Assembly (NCBI GenBank): GCA_001873585.1
Contig: MNZL01000170.1
Coordinates: 4,810-10,256, forward strand
Direction of reading: 5' to 3'
Length of the DNA: 5,447 nucleotides
DNA from: Rhodobacterales bacterium CG2_30_65_12
GTDB lineage: Bacteria; Pseudomonadota; Alphaproteobacteria; Rhodobacterales; Rhodobacteraceae
Positions 1 through 5,447 of this stretch are shown here, piece after piece (the stretch's first letter is position 1; every line of letters begins with the position of its first letter). The translations under genes and the position numbers were made by a program. The notes under the pieces are model-generated. The model was not told the DNA's origin. It ran no database searches and was given only the letters and a program-made list of their open reading frames with translations.

Positions 1-463
1 AACGCGCCTGGGCGAGCAGATCCTGCCCCGGCAGGTCACGCCACGGCCCCTCCTCGCCAAACCCCGAGATCGAACCGTAAACGATGCGCGGATTGATTTC
101 GCGCACCGCGTCGTAGCCGAAGCCGAGCCGCTCGATCACGCCGGGGCGGAAATTCTGGATCATCACGTCGGCGCGGCGGATAAGCCGGCGAAGGAGCGCC
201 CGGTCATCGTCGTTGCGCAGATCGGCGGCGAGGCTTTCCTTGTTGCGGTTGATGGCGTGAAACAGAGAATTGTCGCCATCGATATCCGTGTCCGAGAGGT
301 AGAGATTGCGACACAGATCGCCCACCTCCGGACGTTCGATCTTGATCACCCGCGCGCCGAGATCGGCGAGCCGGAGCGAGGCATAGGGGCCAGACAGAAA
401 CTGGCTGAAATCAAGCACCACAAGCCCATTGAGCGGCCGGTCTTCAGGTGGCATCACCTTCAT
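1..463 (-). CDS. Class III (CaiB/BaiF) CoA-transferase, N-terminal 154 residues, cut by the window edge
   Basis: Family III CoA-transferases move CoA from an acyl-CoA donor to a free carboxylic acid through an acyl-aspartyl intermediate; they are cytoplasmic and usually about 400 aa, so roughly 250 residues lie beyond the left edge. The fragment begins MKVMPPEDRPLNGLVVLDFS and carries the family's N-terminal signatures: GPYASLRLADLGARVIKIE (25-43), an NRNKESLAADLR block (72-83), ADVMIQNFRPGVIERLG (98-114) and YGSISGFGEEGPW (129-141). The PGQDLLAQA stretch places the expected catalytic aspartate at D148. The ATG lies in an ATGA overlap with the stop of the solute-binding-like gene, so translation is probably coupled. 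The family is certain. The acid substrate is unknown: CaiB, Frc, mesaconyl-CoA and other types cannot be told apart from this fragment. No frameshift is seen. Confidence 0.93.
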   Translation of the reverse strand, partial: MKVMPPEDRPLNGLVVLDFSQFLSGPYASLRLADLGARVIKIERPEVGDLCRNLYLSDTDIDGDNSLFHAINRNKESLAADLRNDDDRALLRRLIRRADVMIQNFRPGVIERLGFGYDAVREINPRIVYGSISGFGEEGPWRDLPGQDLLAQAR

Positions 464-1587
464 GCCCGGCTCTCCTCATAGGCGGCTTGCAGCGCTTCAA
501 GCGCGGCCGGGGCGCTCAAATCGCCGCTCAGGAAGGCGTGGACAATATTGCCGCCCCGATCCTGAAAGCCCATGTAGCCATCGTAGCGCGGGCGCAGCCA
601 GGCGGTGTCGAGTGTGCGCCGGGTGGCCCGGAAGAACTCGCGGGTGGCGGCGTTGCATGCCTCGTCCTCCCAGGCCACGGCGTTGCCGGGCTGGCCGCCC
701 GCCTCGAAGAAAAGGCCCTTCTGGCAATCGGCACTTGCGATCCAGAACGCGAAGTCGGCGGCAATCTCGCGATGCTTTGAGGCGGCGCTCACGGCGATGC
801 CGGTGCCGCCAAGCACGGTGCCCCTGGGCTCGCCAGCATGCACGCCAGGCGCATCAATGAAGTTCAGCGCAAAGCGGCAGTAGCCGTTGCGGCTGTAGTT
901 GGTATAGCCGTAGCCGAAGGGCGAGTAGGCCGGGGCCTCGACGGTGCGGCCCATCCATTCGTAGATGCCGATCGGATCGAGCGTGAGGCAGCGCGGGTCC
1001 ATCAGCGCCATCACCTCGCCCATGAGGCCAAGCACCTCCGCGCCCGCCGCGCGGTCGATAAACTCCGCGCCTTCAGCGATGGTTGCGCCAAAATTGCGCG
1101 CAAGCCCCATGAACGTCATCAGCGCATTGATCGGGACAAGCGCAAAGGCGACCTTGCCGGCACGCGCGAGATCCATCACGCCGGCCCAGTCACGCGGCGC
1201 CTCGGAGAGAAGGTCGGGCCGCAAGGCCGCAACCGGCGTCGCCGCATCGATGGCGAGCGCCCATTGCCGCCCGCCAGATTCGTAGCTCGGATGTGACAGC
1301 CCCACCGATTGCGCCGCAAGCGTGGCAAGGTCGCCGTCGCGCCCGATCCCGTCGAACGCCATGAGTTGGCCGGAGCCGGCCACTTCGCCCACATGCGGGT
1401 GGTCGATCACCATAAGGTCGTAGTGATCGGCCATTTCCTCGATCGGCCGGTCGGCAAAGGCTTGCAGCGAGCGCTTCTCCCAGCGGATCGTCACGCCCGG
1501 ATGGGCCGTGGCATAGGCCCGGGACGTGGCGATCATCGGATCGACGCCGCGCGCATGGTCCCATGTCATGCCGAGAAGTTCAGCCAT
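460..1587 (-). CDS. Solute-binding-protein-like protein without signal peptide (probably cytoplasmic)
   Basis: The 375-aa protein resembles the family 1 extracellular solute-binding proteins of sugar ABC transporters. It has a C-terminal block LGGTGIAVS (about 259-267), FAFWIASADCQKG, then GGQPG (about 297-301), and a late RPRYDGYMGFQDRGG segment. Its N-terminus is unusual: it starts MAELLGMTWDHARGVDPM, with no charged-hydrophobic signal peptide, lipobox or Tat motif, and goes straight into the fold (WEKRSLQAF at 36-44, YDLMVIDHPHVG at 56-67). Extending the frame upstream adds only an Arg-rich stretch inside the MaoC gene, so no secretion signal is hidden there. The ATG at 1587 overlaps the MaoC stop by 8 bp (ATGGCTGA), with a weak purine-rich GAAGAAG ahead, and the stop overlaps the CoA-transferase start. 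No permease or ATPase gene is in the window. A cytoplasmic ligand-binding or enzyme-associated role is inferred; its true function is unknown. Confidence 0.85.
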   Translation of the reverse strand: MAELLGMTWDHARGVDPMIATSRAYATAHPGVTIRWEKRSLQAFADRPIEEMADHYDLMVIDHPHVGEVAGSGQLMAFDGIGRDGDLATLAAQSVGLSHPSYESGGRQWALAIDAATPVAALRPDLLSEAPRDWAGVMDLARAGKVAFALVPINALMTFMGLARNFGATIAEGAEFIDRAAGAEVLGLMGEVMALMDPRCLTLDPIGIYEWMGRTVEAPAYSPFGYGYTNYSRNGYCRFALNFIDAPGVHAGEPRGTVLGGTGIAVSAASKHREIAADFAFWIASADCQKGLFFEAGGQPGNAVAWEDEACNAATREFFRATRRTLDTAWLRPRYDGYMGFQDRGGNIVHAFLSGDLSAPAALEALQAAYEESRA

Positions 1588-2155
1588 TCTTCTTCGCCTC
1601 ACGCTTCGCCGCGAGCGCGGCATCGGCCTCGGCGTGGAAGGGCTCGGGATCGCGGTAGAGCGCCGTCATCAGGTGTTCGCAGTAGAGCACCTGCTCGCCC
1701 TCAGCCTTGAACACCGAGTAGCTCACACGGACCTTGCCCATGCGGTGATCCTTCACCTCTTTCGAGAGGTTCTCACGGATCGTGTAGATCGTGTCGCCGA
1801 TAAAGACCGGCGCAATGAAGCGAAGTCGGTCATAACCATACGAGAACGAGTTGAGGCAATTGGTGGCGGCCAGTCCCAACCCGTAGGAAAACACCATCGC
1901 CCCAGCCACCAGCCGACGGCCAAACACACCCTCCTCAGCGGCGAAGCGTTCGTCACTCACGTAGGGGTGATGGTCCAGCACCAGGGAGTTGAAGAGCATC
2001 GATTCGCCTTCAGAGATGGTGCGGCGGATCGACCGGATTTTATCGCCAGCCTCGAAATCCTCGAAATACCAGTCCTCGGCATTCCATACCGGAATCGCGG
2101 CGTGGTCACTCGGCAGCCCCGGCAGCGTACGCGCGTGAACGCCGATCTCGGCCAT
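1580..2155 (-). CDS. MaoC-like hot-dog dehydratase/hydratase, 191 aa, atypical active site
   Basis: MaoC-family proteins hydrate enoyl-CoA or dehydrate 3-hydroxyacyl-CoA. This one has FEDFEAGDKIRSIRRTISEGE (31-51), LVLDHHPYVSDERFA (58-72), FGRRLVAGAMVF (78-89), FSYGYDRLRFIAPVFIGDT (104-122) and VLYCEHLMTALYRDPE near the C-terminus. It can be aligned by eye along its length with the divergently transcribed 150-aa MaoC protein. The Asp of the usual D-x-x-x-x-H pair is kept (D61), but the His position is V66 and the usual HG of the following motif is AG (84-85). H62 or H63 might substitute. It has a 25-residue N-terminal extension and an Ala/Lys-rich tail. The start at 2155 is chosen because GGGAGG sits five bases upstream; the frame stays open further but has no ribosome site there. 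It is first gene of the minus-strand operon. Substrate unknown; family certain, activity not. Confidence 0.9.
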   Translation of the reverse strand: MAEIGVHARTLPGLPSDHAAIPVWNAEDWYFEDFEAGDKIRSIRRTISEGESMLFNSLVLDHHPYVSDERFAAEEGVFGRRLVAGAMVFSYGLGLAATNCLNSFSYGYDRLRFIAPVFIGDTIYTIRENLSKEVKDHRMGKVRVSYSVFKAEGEQVLYCEHLMTALYRDPEPFHAEADAALAAKREAKKNG

Positions 2156-2160
2156 CGTGT

Positions 2161-2166
2161 CCTCCC
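2161..2166 (-). promoter_or_regulatory. Shine-Dalgarno of the 191-aa MaoC gene
   Basis: The minus strand reads GGGAGGACACGATGG; the purine block ends five bases before the ATG at 2155. It fixes that start over the longer open frame upstream. Confidence 0.8.
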
Positions 2167-2283
2167 GGTTGGTTGATTCTCCCGCTTCTCGTCGGGTTGA
2201 CCACATCCTTATTGATCTCTTTTCATATGTCAAATTGTTTTGTATATATAAAATCTGCCGCCGAACATGCCGGCGAAACACCC

Positions 2284-2293
2284 AAGGGAGGAG
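2284..2293 (+). promoter_or_regulatory. Strong Shine-Dalgarno of the 150-aa MaoC gene
   Basis: AAGGGAGGAG lies just before the ATG at 2296. It selects this start over an upstream in-frame ATG at 2173 that would run through the promoter region. Confidence 0.85.
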
Positions 2294-2295
2294 CC

Positions 2296-2748
2296 ATGGA
2301 ACAGGAACAATTCTTCGAGGATTACGAGCTTGGTGCCGCACGCCAGACGTTCGCGCGCACAATCACCGAGGCCGATATCGTGTTTCACGCCGGCCACTCA
2401 GGGGATTTCTTCCCCCATCACATGGATGCTGAATGGTGCAAGACACAGCCGTTCGGCGCCCGCGTCGCCCATGGAACGATGACTTTCGCGATCGGGATCG
2501 GCCTCACCGCCACCAAGATCAACCCGCGCGCCTTCACCTATGGCTATGAACGGCTGCGATTTCCCACCCCCGTCTATGCCGGCGACACGATTCGCACCAC
2601 AGTGACCATCGGCGCGCTCGACGACGACCCCAAGCGCCCTGCCCATGGCCGTGTTACCGAGGTCTGCGAGACAAGGAATCAGGACGGGAAAACCGTGATG
2701 TATTGCGAGCATATCCTGCTCGCCGAGCGCAAGGAGGACGCGCAATGA
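2296..2748 (+). CDS. MaoC-family (R)-hydratase-like protein, 150 aa
   Basis: A single hot-dog domain of the MaoC/(R)-enoyl-CoA hydratase type, expected to add or remove water at a CoA thioester in the cytoplasm. It begins MEQEQFFEDYELGAARQTF and then has the hydratase motif HAGHSGDFFPHHMDAE (31-46), in which D37 and H42 match the catalytic D-x-x-x-x-H pair of PhaJ-type hydratases, although the usual Asn of NP is Phe. FGARVAHGTMTF follows at 53-64. FTYGYERLRF (80-89), PVYAGDTIRT (92-101) and VMYCEHILLAERKED near the end are shared in form with the 191-aa protein across the promoter, so the two are paralogues. Length is typical of single-domain hydratases. The stop overlaps the next start as ATGA. 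Substrate unknown; a sound catalytic site makes real hydratase activity likely. Confidence 0.92.
   Translation: MEQEQFFEDYELGAARQTFARTITEADIVFHAGHSGDFFPHHMDAEWCKTQPFGARVAHGTMTFAIGIGLTATKINPRAFTYGYERLRFPTPVYAGDTIRTTVTIGALDDDPKRPAHGRVTEVCETRNQDGKTVMYCEHILLAERKEDAQ
2731..2738 (+). promoter_or_regulatory. Shine-Dalgarno of the Gfo/Idh oxidoreductase gene
   Basis: AAGGAGGA inside the end of the hydratase gene stands six bases before the ATG at 2745. It supports that start and internal re-initiation in the operon. Confidence 0.8.
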
Positions 2749-3809
2749 CCCCCGAACTAACCCAGAGTTGGCCAGCACCAGCCAACCCCAAGCCAATCGT
2801 CATCGTCGGCGCGGGCGGCATTGTCCGCGACGCACATATGCCCGCCTATGCCAAGGCCGGGCTCGCGGTGACCGGGGTCACCGATGTCGAGGCCGGGCGC
2901 GCCAAGGCGCTCGCTGAGGATTTCGACCTACCCAACCTCTATCCGGACCTCGCCGCCGCCGTGGCCGATCATGGCACCGGCGTGGTTTATGATATCGCCA
3001 CGCCGCCGCATGTGCTCGCTGAGATCCTGCCGCATCTGCCCGACGGTGCGGCGGTGCTGATGCAAAAGCCCATGGGCGCCGACCAGGACCAGGCCCGCGC
3101 GATCCGCGCGATCTGCCGCGACAAGAGGTTGAAGGCTGCGGTGAACTTTCAGCTTCGGTTCTCACCGATGATGATGGCGGTGCAGGACACGGTGCACCGC
3201 GGGTTGCTGGGCGATCTGCTGGAGATCGAGGTGCATGTGAACATCTTCACACCCTGGACGCTGTTTCCTTTCCTCATTCCGATGAAACGCGTCGAGATCG
3301 CGGTGCATTCGATCCATTACCTCGACGCAATCCGCGCGGTGGCGGGCAACCCCGAAGGCGTGTTTGCCCGCAGTTTGCATGACCCGCGCGCGAACGACTT
3401 CAAGCAAACCCGCACCTCGGTGATCCTCGATTACGGCAACAAGCTGCGCGGGATCATGTCGATCAACCACAACCATCAGTGTGGGCGGAAATTCCAGTCG
3501 GCCTGGTTCCGGTTCGAGGGCACCGAGGGAGCGATGATGGTCAAGCTCGGGGTCAACTACGATTACCCAAACGGCGAGCCCGACGAGCTTTGGTTCTGCC
3601 GTGAGGGCGGCGATTGGGAACAGATCCCGCTCGAAGGCAGCTGGTTCATCGAGGCCTTCATGGGGCCGATGCGCAACGTCCAGCGATTCGACGCGGGCGA
3701 GGATGATCGCCTGCACTCCGGCGTCGAGGATGCCTACCAGACCATGGCACTCGTCGAAGCCTGCTTCACCGCAATGAAACGGCCCCCCGAACCGCTCAGG
3801 ATCGACTAG
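2745..3809 (+). CDS. Gfo/Idh/MocA-family NAD(P)-dependent oxidoreductase
   Basis: The 354-aa length fits this family, which oxidises or reduces sugars, inositols and related hydroxy compounds. An N-terminal Rossmann fold opens with IVIVGAGGIVRDAHMPAY (18-35); D47 at the end of the second strand (VTDVEAG) would favour NAD over NADP. ATPPH (85-89) is the usual turn after the fourth strand. The EKP signature appears as QKP (107-109), keeping K108. The expected D-x-x-x-H of the C-terminal domain is altered: H191 in HSIHYLD is kept, but the residue four before it is V187. E184 and H188 form an alternative acidic/His pair with the same spacing. No signal peptide is seen, so it is cytoplasmic. It is translationally coupled to the hydratase gene, and its 3' end overlaps the convergent regulator gene by 14 bp. 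Substrate unknown. Confidence 0.9.
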   Translation: MTPELTQSWPAPANPKPIVIVGAGGIVRDAHMPAYAKAGLAVTGVTDVEAGRAKALAEDFDLPNLYPDLAAAVADHGTGVVYDIATPPHVLAEILPHLPDGAAVLMQKPMGADQDQARAIRAICRDKRLKAAVNFQLRFSPMMMAVQDTVHRGLLGDLLEIEVHVNIFTPWTLFPFLIPMKRVEIAVHSIHYLDAIRAVAGNPEGVFARSLHDPRANDFKQTRTSVILDYGNKLRGIMSINHNHQCGRKFQSAWFRFEGTEGAMMVKLGVNYDYPNGEPDELWFCREGGDWEQIPLEGSWFIEAFMGPMRNVQRFDAGEDDRLHSGVEDAYQTMALVEACFTAMKRPPEPLRID

Positions 3810-4623
3810 GCGCGAGGCCGTCCGCGTAGGGCGGCACGGTGGGGCCGCCGAGCGAGTGGCTGAGCGCGTTCGCCGTGTCGATCACGTGGCGCGCGCAGGT
3901 CTGGAAGCTCACCGGGTCGTCGAACCGCTCAAGATGCGGCACGGTGAGCGCAGCGATCGTGTGGCCGGTGTGATCGAAGATGGGTGCGGCGATGTTCACG
4001 ATGCCGCGGGCGGTGAAACTATCGGTGATCTCGTGACCACGGGCGCGGATCTCGGCAAGCTCCTCGCGCAGTTGCGCCTCGCTTTTGCCTGCTGGAAGCG
4101 GCACCCGCGAAAACAGTTCGTCAAGTCGCTCCGCCTCGGCGAAAGCGAGAATTACCCGGCCCGACGAGGCACGCCACGGGTCGATCCGCGCGCCGAGACG
4201 AATGCTCATGATATGCTGACCGGGTGGATCGACCTGGCCCACAATCAGCACCGCCTCGTCGCTGATGATGCCGAGATGCACCGACTGGTTGATCTCGTGA
4301 GTGAGCTTTCGCATGTGCGGTCCGGCGAGCGCGGTCAGGCGGTTGATGAGCGGGGTCCGATGGGCCACCTCGAACAGCTTGGTAGTCAGGGTGTAACGGT
4401 CGTTATCCGGATCCTGCACGACGTAGCCACGCTCGGTGAGCACCACGAGCATGCGGAATATCTCGCCAACCGAGCGGCCCATCGAACGCGCTATATCAGA
4501 CTGGCTCAGCCCAAGTTCTTCCCGTGCAAGAAGCTCGATGATATCGAGACCTTTCTCGAGCGCCGGGGCCGAGTATCGTGCCGGTTTGGGCACATGGGCA
4601 AGCTCTTGTTTTGAGGCTGTCAT
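3796..4623 (-). CDS. IclR-family transcriptional regulator
   Basis: The 275-aa protein has an N-terminal winged helix-turn-helix, APALEKGLDIIELLA (19-33) then LSQSDIARSMGRSVGEIFRML (39-59) with recognition helix around 50-62, and a wing at YVVQDPDNDRYTLT (67-80). The rest is the IclR effector domain: NQSVHLGI (112-119), SIRLGARIDPWRASSGRVILAF (140-161) and GIVNIAAPIFDHTG near the C-terminus. Such proteins bind DNA as dimers or tetramers and sense small acids. The ATG at 4623 is preferred, but it lacks a good ribosome site; a TTG at 4650 would add nine residues. The gene faces the Gfo/Idh gene tail-to-tail and is the only regulator visible, so control of the divergent MaoC promoters is the natural inference. 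Effector unknown. Confidence 0.93.
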   Translation of the reverse strand: MTASKQELAHVPKPARYSAPALEKGLDIIELLAREELGLSQSDIARSMGRSVGEIFRMLVVLTERGYVVQDPDNDRYTLTTKLFEVAHRTPLINRLTALAGPHMRKLTHEINQSVHLGIISDEAVLIVGQVDPPGQHIMSIRLGARIDPWRASSGRVILAFAEAERLDELFSRVPLPAGKSEAQLREELAEIRARGHEITDSFTARGIVNIAAPIFDHTGHTIAALTVPHLERFDDPVSFQTCARHVIDTANALSHSLGGPTVPPYADGLAPSRS

Positions 4624-4800
4624 TTCAAAAGAACACCACACCTTTGGCAAAAATGAACCAATTTCTCATGTCGCCCCGCTTCCATACCCGACACTTGCAC
4701 GCGCGGTATCCTGCAATGCAAGCATTCTAGTTTGCGACTTGTCAAAGCCGCAAGCGTGTCCGTCTATAGACCATTTGCAGCAAAAAAGCGGTCGCGTCCG
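4624..4800 (-). promoter_or_regulatory. Upstream region of the IclR-family gene with candidate promoter and palindromes
   Basis: On the minus strand there is a perfect TTGACA at 4745-4740 and a TAGAAT (five of six matches to the -10 consensus) at 4729-4724. They are only 10 bp apart, so they cannot form one standard promoter; TAGAAT with TTGCGG 18 bp upstream is an alternative. Two symmetric sites stand out: GTCTATAGAC at 4762-4771, a perfect 10-bp palindrome, and AATGC-AA-GCATT at 4715-4726, which overlaps the candidate -10. Either could be an autoregulatory operator, an inference from IclR-family habit. The leader from 4724 to the ATG is about 100 bases and shows no clear gene. Confidence 0.4.
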
Positions 4801-5034
4801 CAGATGTGGTGAAAATTCATCGGCGCTGCCGGTGTAACCGGGATGGCCCTCGAGGTGTATGGTCGACGTGGAGTTGGGTGAATTCAACCACGAACCACAC
4901 GGTGGTCGCGATCACCAAGACCATGGCGGACCCAACCGAGCTGTTACCGCAACCTTACGTCTGGAAATTCGCTCGAGGTGGGTTCCATGAGCCCCTGCCG
5001 GGGCGCGCGCCAGCGGGCCGCTGCCCATTCCGGT
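4801..5034. other. Non-coding or degenerate stretch, no supported gene
   Basis: No frame here gives a recognisable protein with a ribosome site. Small inverted repeats occur at 4829-4841 (CCGGT-gta-ACCGG) and 4894-4906 (ACCAC-acg-GTGGT). The right part probably includes the left end of the insertion-sequence remnant that follows, but I could not identify a terminal inverted repeat or target duplication. Confidence 0.5.
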
Positions 5035-5447
5035 ATGCCATCCCGCCATGAGAAGAGCGAATGGACAGACGGAAGGATCGAGGCGTTGAGGCAATCTTTG
5101 ACCAGCTGATTGAACACCGGCCAGGCGCATCGCCTCGGTGTTCGAGTTGGTGTTCGAGTTGGCGATGCGGATCGAGCGCGCGCGGTTTCTCGGCGCGGGC
5201 CATGACCAGCGCACAGCGGAGCGTCGAGGTTGTGCGGGCGGAACCAAGCCCAACCGGACCGAAACGCCCGCGGGCAGCGCGAGCGTGCAGGTGCCGAAGA
5301 CCGCCGGGCATGGCGGGGCGCCGTTCTATCCGCAATCGCTGGAACGTCGGCGCCGGTCGGTCCGGGCCGTCATGCTGGCGCTGGCCGCGCAACAGGAGCT
5401 GAAACGGCGCACGCTCACGGTCAGGGTCTTTCCCAGCCAAGACGCCT
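5035..5447 (+). pseudogene. IS256-family transposase remnant: frameshifted, DDE core deleted, cut by window edge
   Basis: The reading starts with MPSRHEKSEWTDGRIEALRQ (from 5035) and stops at 5107. It resumes in a second frame with LIEHRPG (about 5105-5125), then in a third from 5126 with IASVFELVFELAMRIERARF, LGAGHDQRTAERRG, TKPNRTETPAGSASVQVPKT and FYPQSLERRRRSVRAVMLALA. These match in order the N-terminal third of IS256-family (Mutator-like) transposases, which normally read RRGYANG-KP and then VQVPKTAG. After RAVMLALA an intact protein would continue with about 250 residues holding the DDE catalytic triad. Here the next residues are AQQELKRRTLTVRVFPSQDA, which resemble the C-terminal domain, so the core appears deleted at about 5384-5389. 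There is no Shine-Dalgarno before 5035. It cannot make an active transposase. The assignment rests on remembered family sequence. Confidence 0.72.
5138..5161 (+). repeat. Two tandem 12-bp copies inside the transposase remnant
   Basis: GTGTTCGAGTTG occurs twice in direct succession (5138-5149 and 5150-5161), encoding VFEL twice. It may be a small duplication or chance, since intact relatives have a similar-length VFEPLVEL-type stretch at this place. Confidence 0.6.

Larger units (their letters stand above)
2156..2295. promoter_or_regulatory. Divergent promoter/operator region between the two MaoC genes
   Basis: These 140 bp must drive both operons. The core at about 2211-2254 is far richer in A/T than anything nearby. 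On the minus strand there is a perfect TTGACA at 2233-2228; at a 16-17 bp spacing the matching -10 (TAAGGAT) is poor, which would suit an activated promoter. On the plus strand TATAAA at 2247-2252 is a reasonable -10, without a clear -35. Around centre 2236 lies a loosely symmetric element: ATAT at 2225-2228 and 2244-2247 flank CAAA at 2231-2234 and TTTG at 2239-2242. A small hairpin CGCCG/CGGCG (2259-2263 and 2271-2275) lies in the plus-strand leader, and GGTTGA occurs at 2171 and 2195. Binding by the local IclR regulator is inferred from context, not shown. Confidence 0.6.

Noticed and set aside
1526..2176. A 216-codon open frame on the plus strand opposite the MaoC gene
   Set aside because: It is antisense to a clearly recognisable MaoC coding sequence, has no ribosome site, and its translation shows no family motif. 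High GC content opens such frames often.
2156..2362. N-terminal extension of the 191-aa MaoC protein to position 2362
   Set aside because: It would run through the AT-rich promoter and into the opposite gene, and the Shine-Dalgarno at 2161-2166 supports the start at 2155.
3856..4614. A 252-codon open frame on the plus strand opposite the IclR-family gene
   Set aside because: It mirrors a strong IclR reading with winged-helix and effector motifs, and its own translation is rich in His/Arg/Asp without domain features.
4829..4841. Hairpin CCGGT-gta-ACCGG as a possible terminator
   Set aside because: The stem is only 5 bp, has no following T-run on either strand, and no gene ends nearby.
4817..4924. 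A 35-codon minus-strand frame with a hydrophobic stretch (MVLVIATTVWFVVEF)
   Set aside because: No Shine-Dalgarno, an Arg-rich tail typical of chance translation, and no context for a small membrane protein.
4806..5051. An 81-codon plus-strand frame that includes TELLPQPYV, faintly like the end of an IS66 transposase
   Set aside because: The resemblance covers only a few residues and lacks the usual conserved Pro-Trp context. There is no ribosome site and no other IS66 motif.

Overview
The window is high-GC and tightly packed, with short overlaps between genes. The proteins look like those of an alphaproteobacterium, probably Rhodobacterales or Rhizobiales; this placement is an inference from protein style and base composition. 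It holds a compact, apparently uncharacterised CoA-thioester catabolic module, followed on the right by a decayed insertion sequence.

Left arm, minus strand, read from about 2155 down to 1: a 191-aa MaoC-like hot-dog protein, then a 375-aa protein that looks like an ABC-transporter solute-binding protein but has no signal peptide, then the N-terminal 154 residues of a class III (CaiB/BaiF) CoA-transferase that runs off the left edge. The three overlap by 8 bp and 4 bp, so they are probably one translationally coupled operon.

Centre: a 140-bp divergent intergenic region (2156-2295) with a strikingly AT-rich core, strong Shine-Dalgarno sequences on both sides and a partly symmetric candidate operator.

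Right arm, plus strand: a second MaoC-like hydratase (150 aa) with the usual Asp/His catalytic pair, then a Gfo/Idh/MocA-family NAD(P)-dependent oxidoreductase (354 aa) coupled through an ATGA overlap. An IclR-family regulator lies tail-to-tail with the oxidoreductase (14-bp overlap) and is the obvious candidate regulator of the divergent promoters.

Possible joint role (inference): a carboxylic acid is activated by CoA transfer, hydrated or dehydrated by one or both MaoC proteins, and linked to oxidation or reduction of a hydroxy or sugar-like compound by the Gfo/Idh enzyme, with IclR sensing a pathway metabolite. The substrate cannot be read from the sequence. The signal-less solute-binding-like protein inside the enzyme operon and the unequal MaoC pair are the most interesting points.

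From about 4624 to 5034 there is no convincing gene, only the regulator's upstream region and undecoded sequence. From 5035 to the right edge lies a frameshifted, internally deleted remnant of an IS256-family transposase, in which the start of the protein is joined directly to its C-terminal part and the catalytic core is missing.
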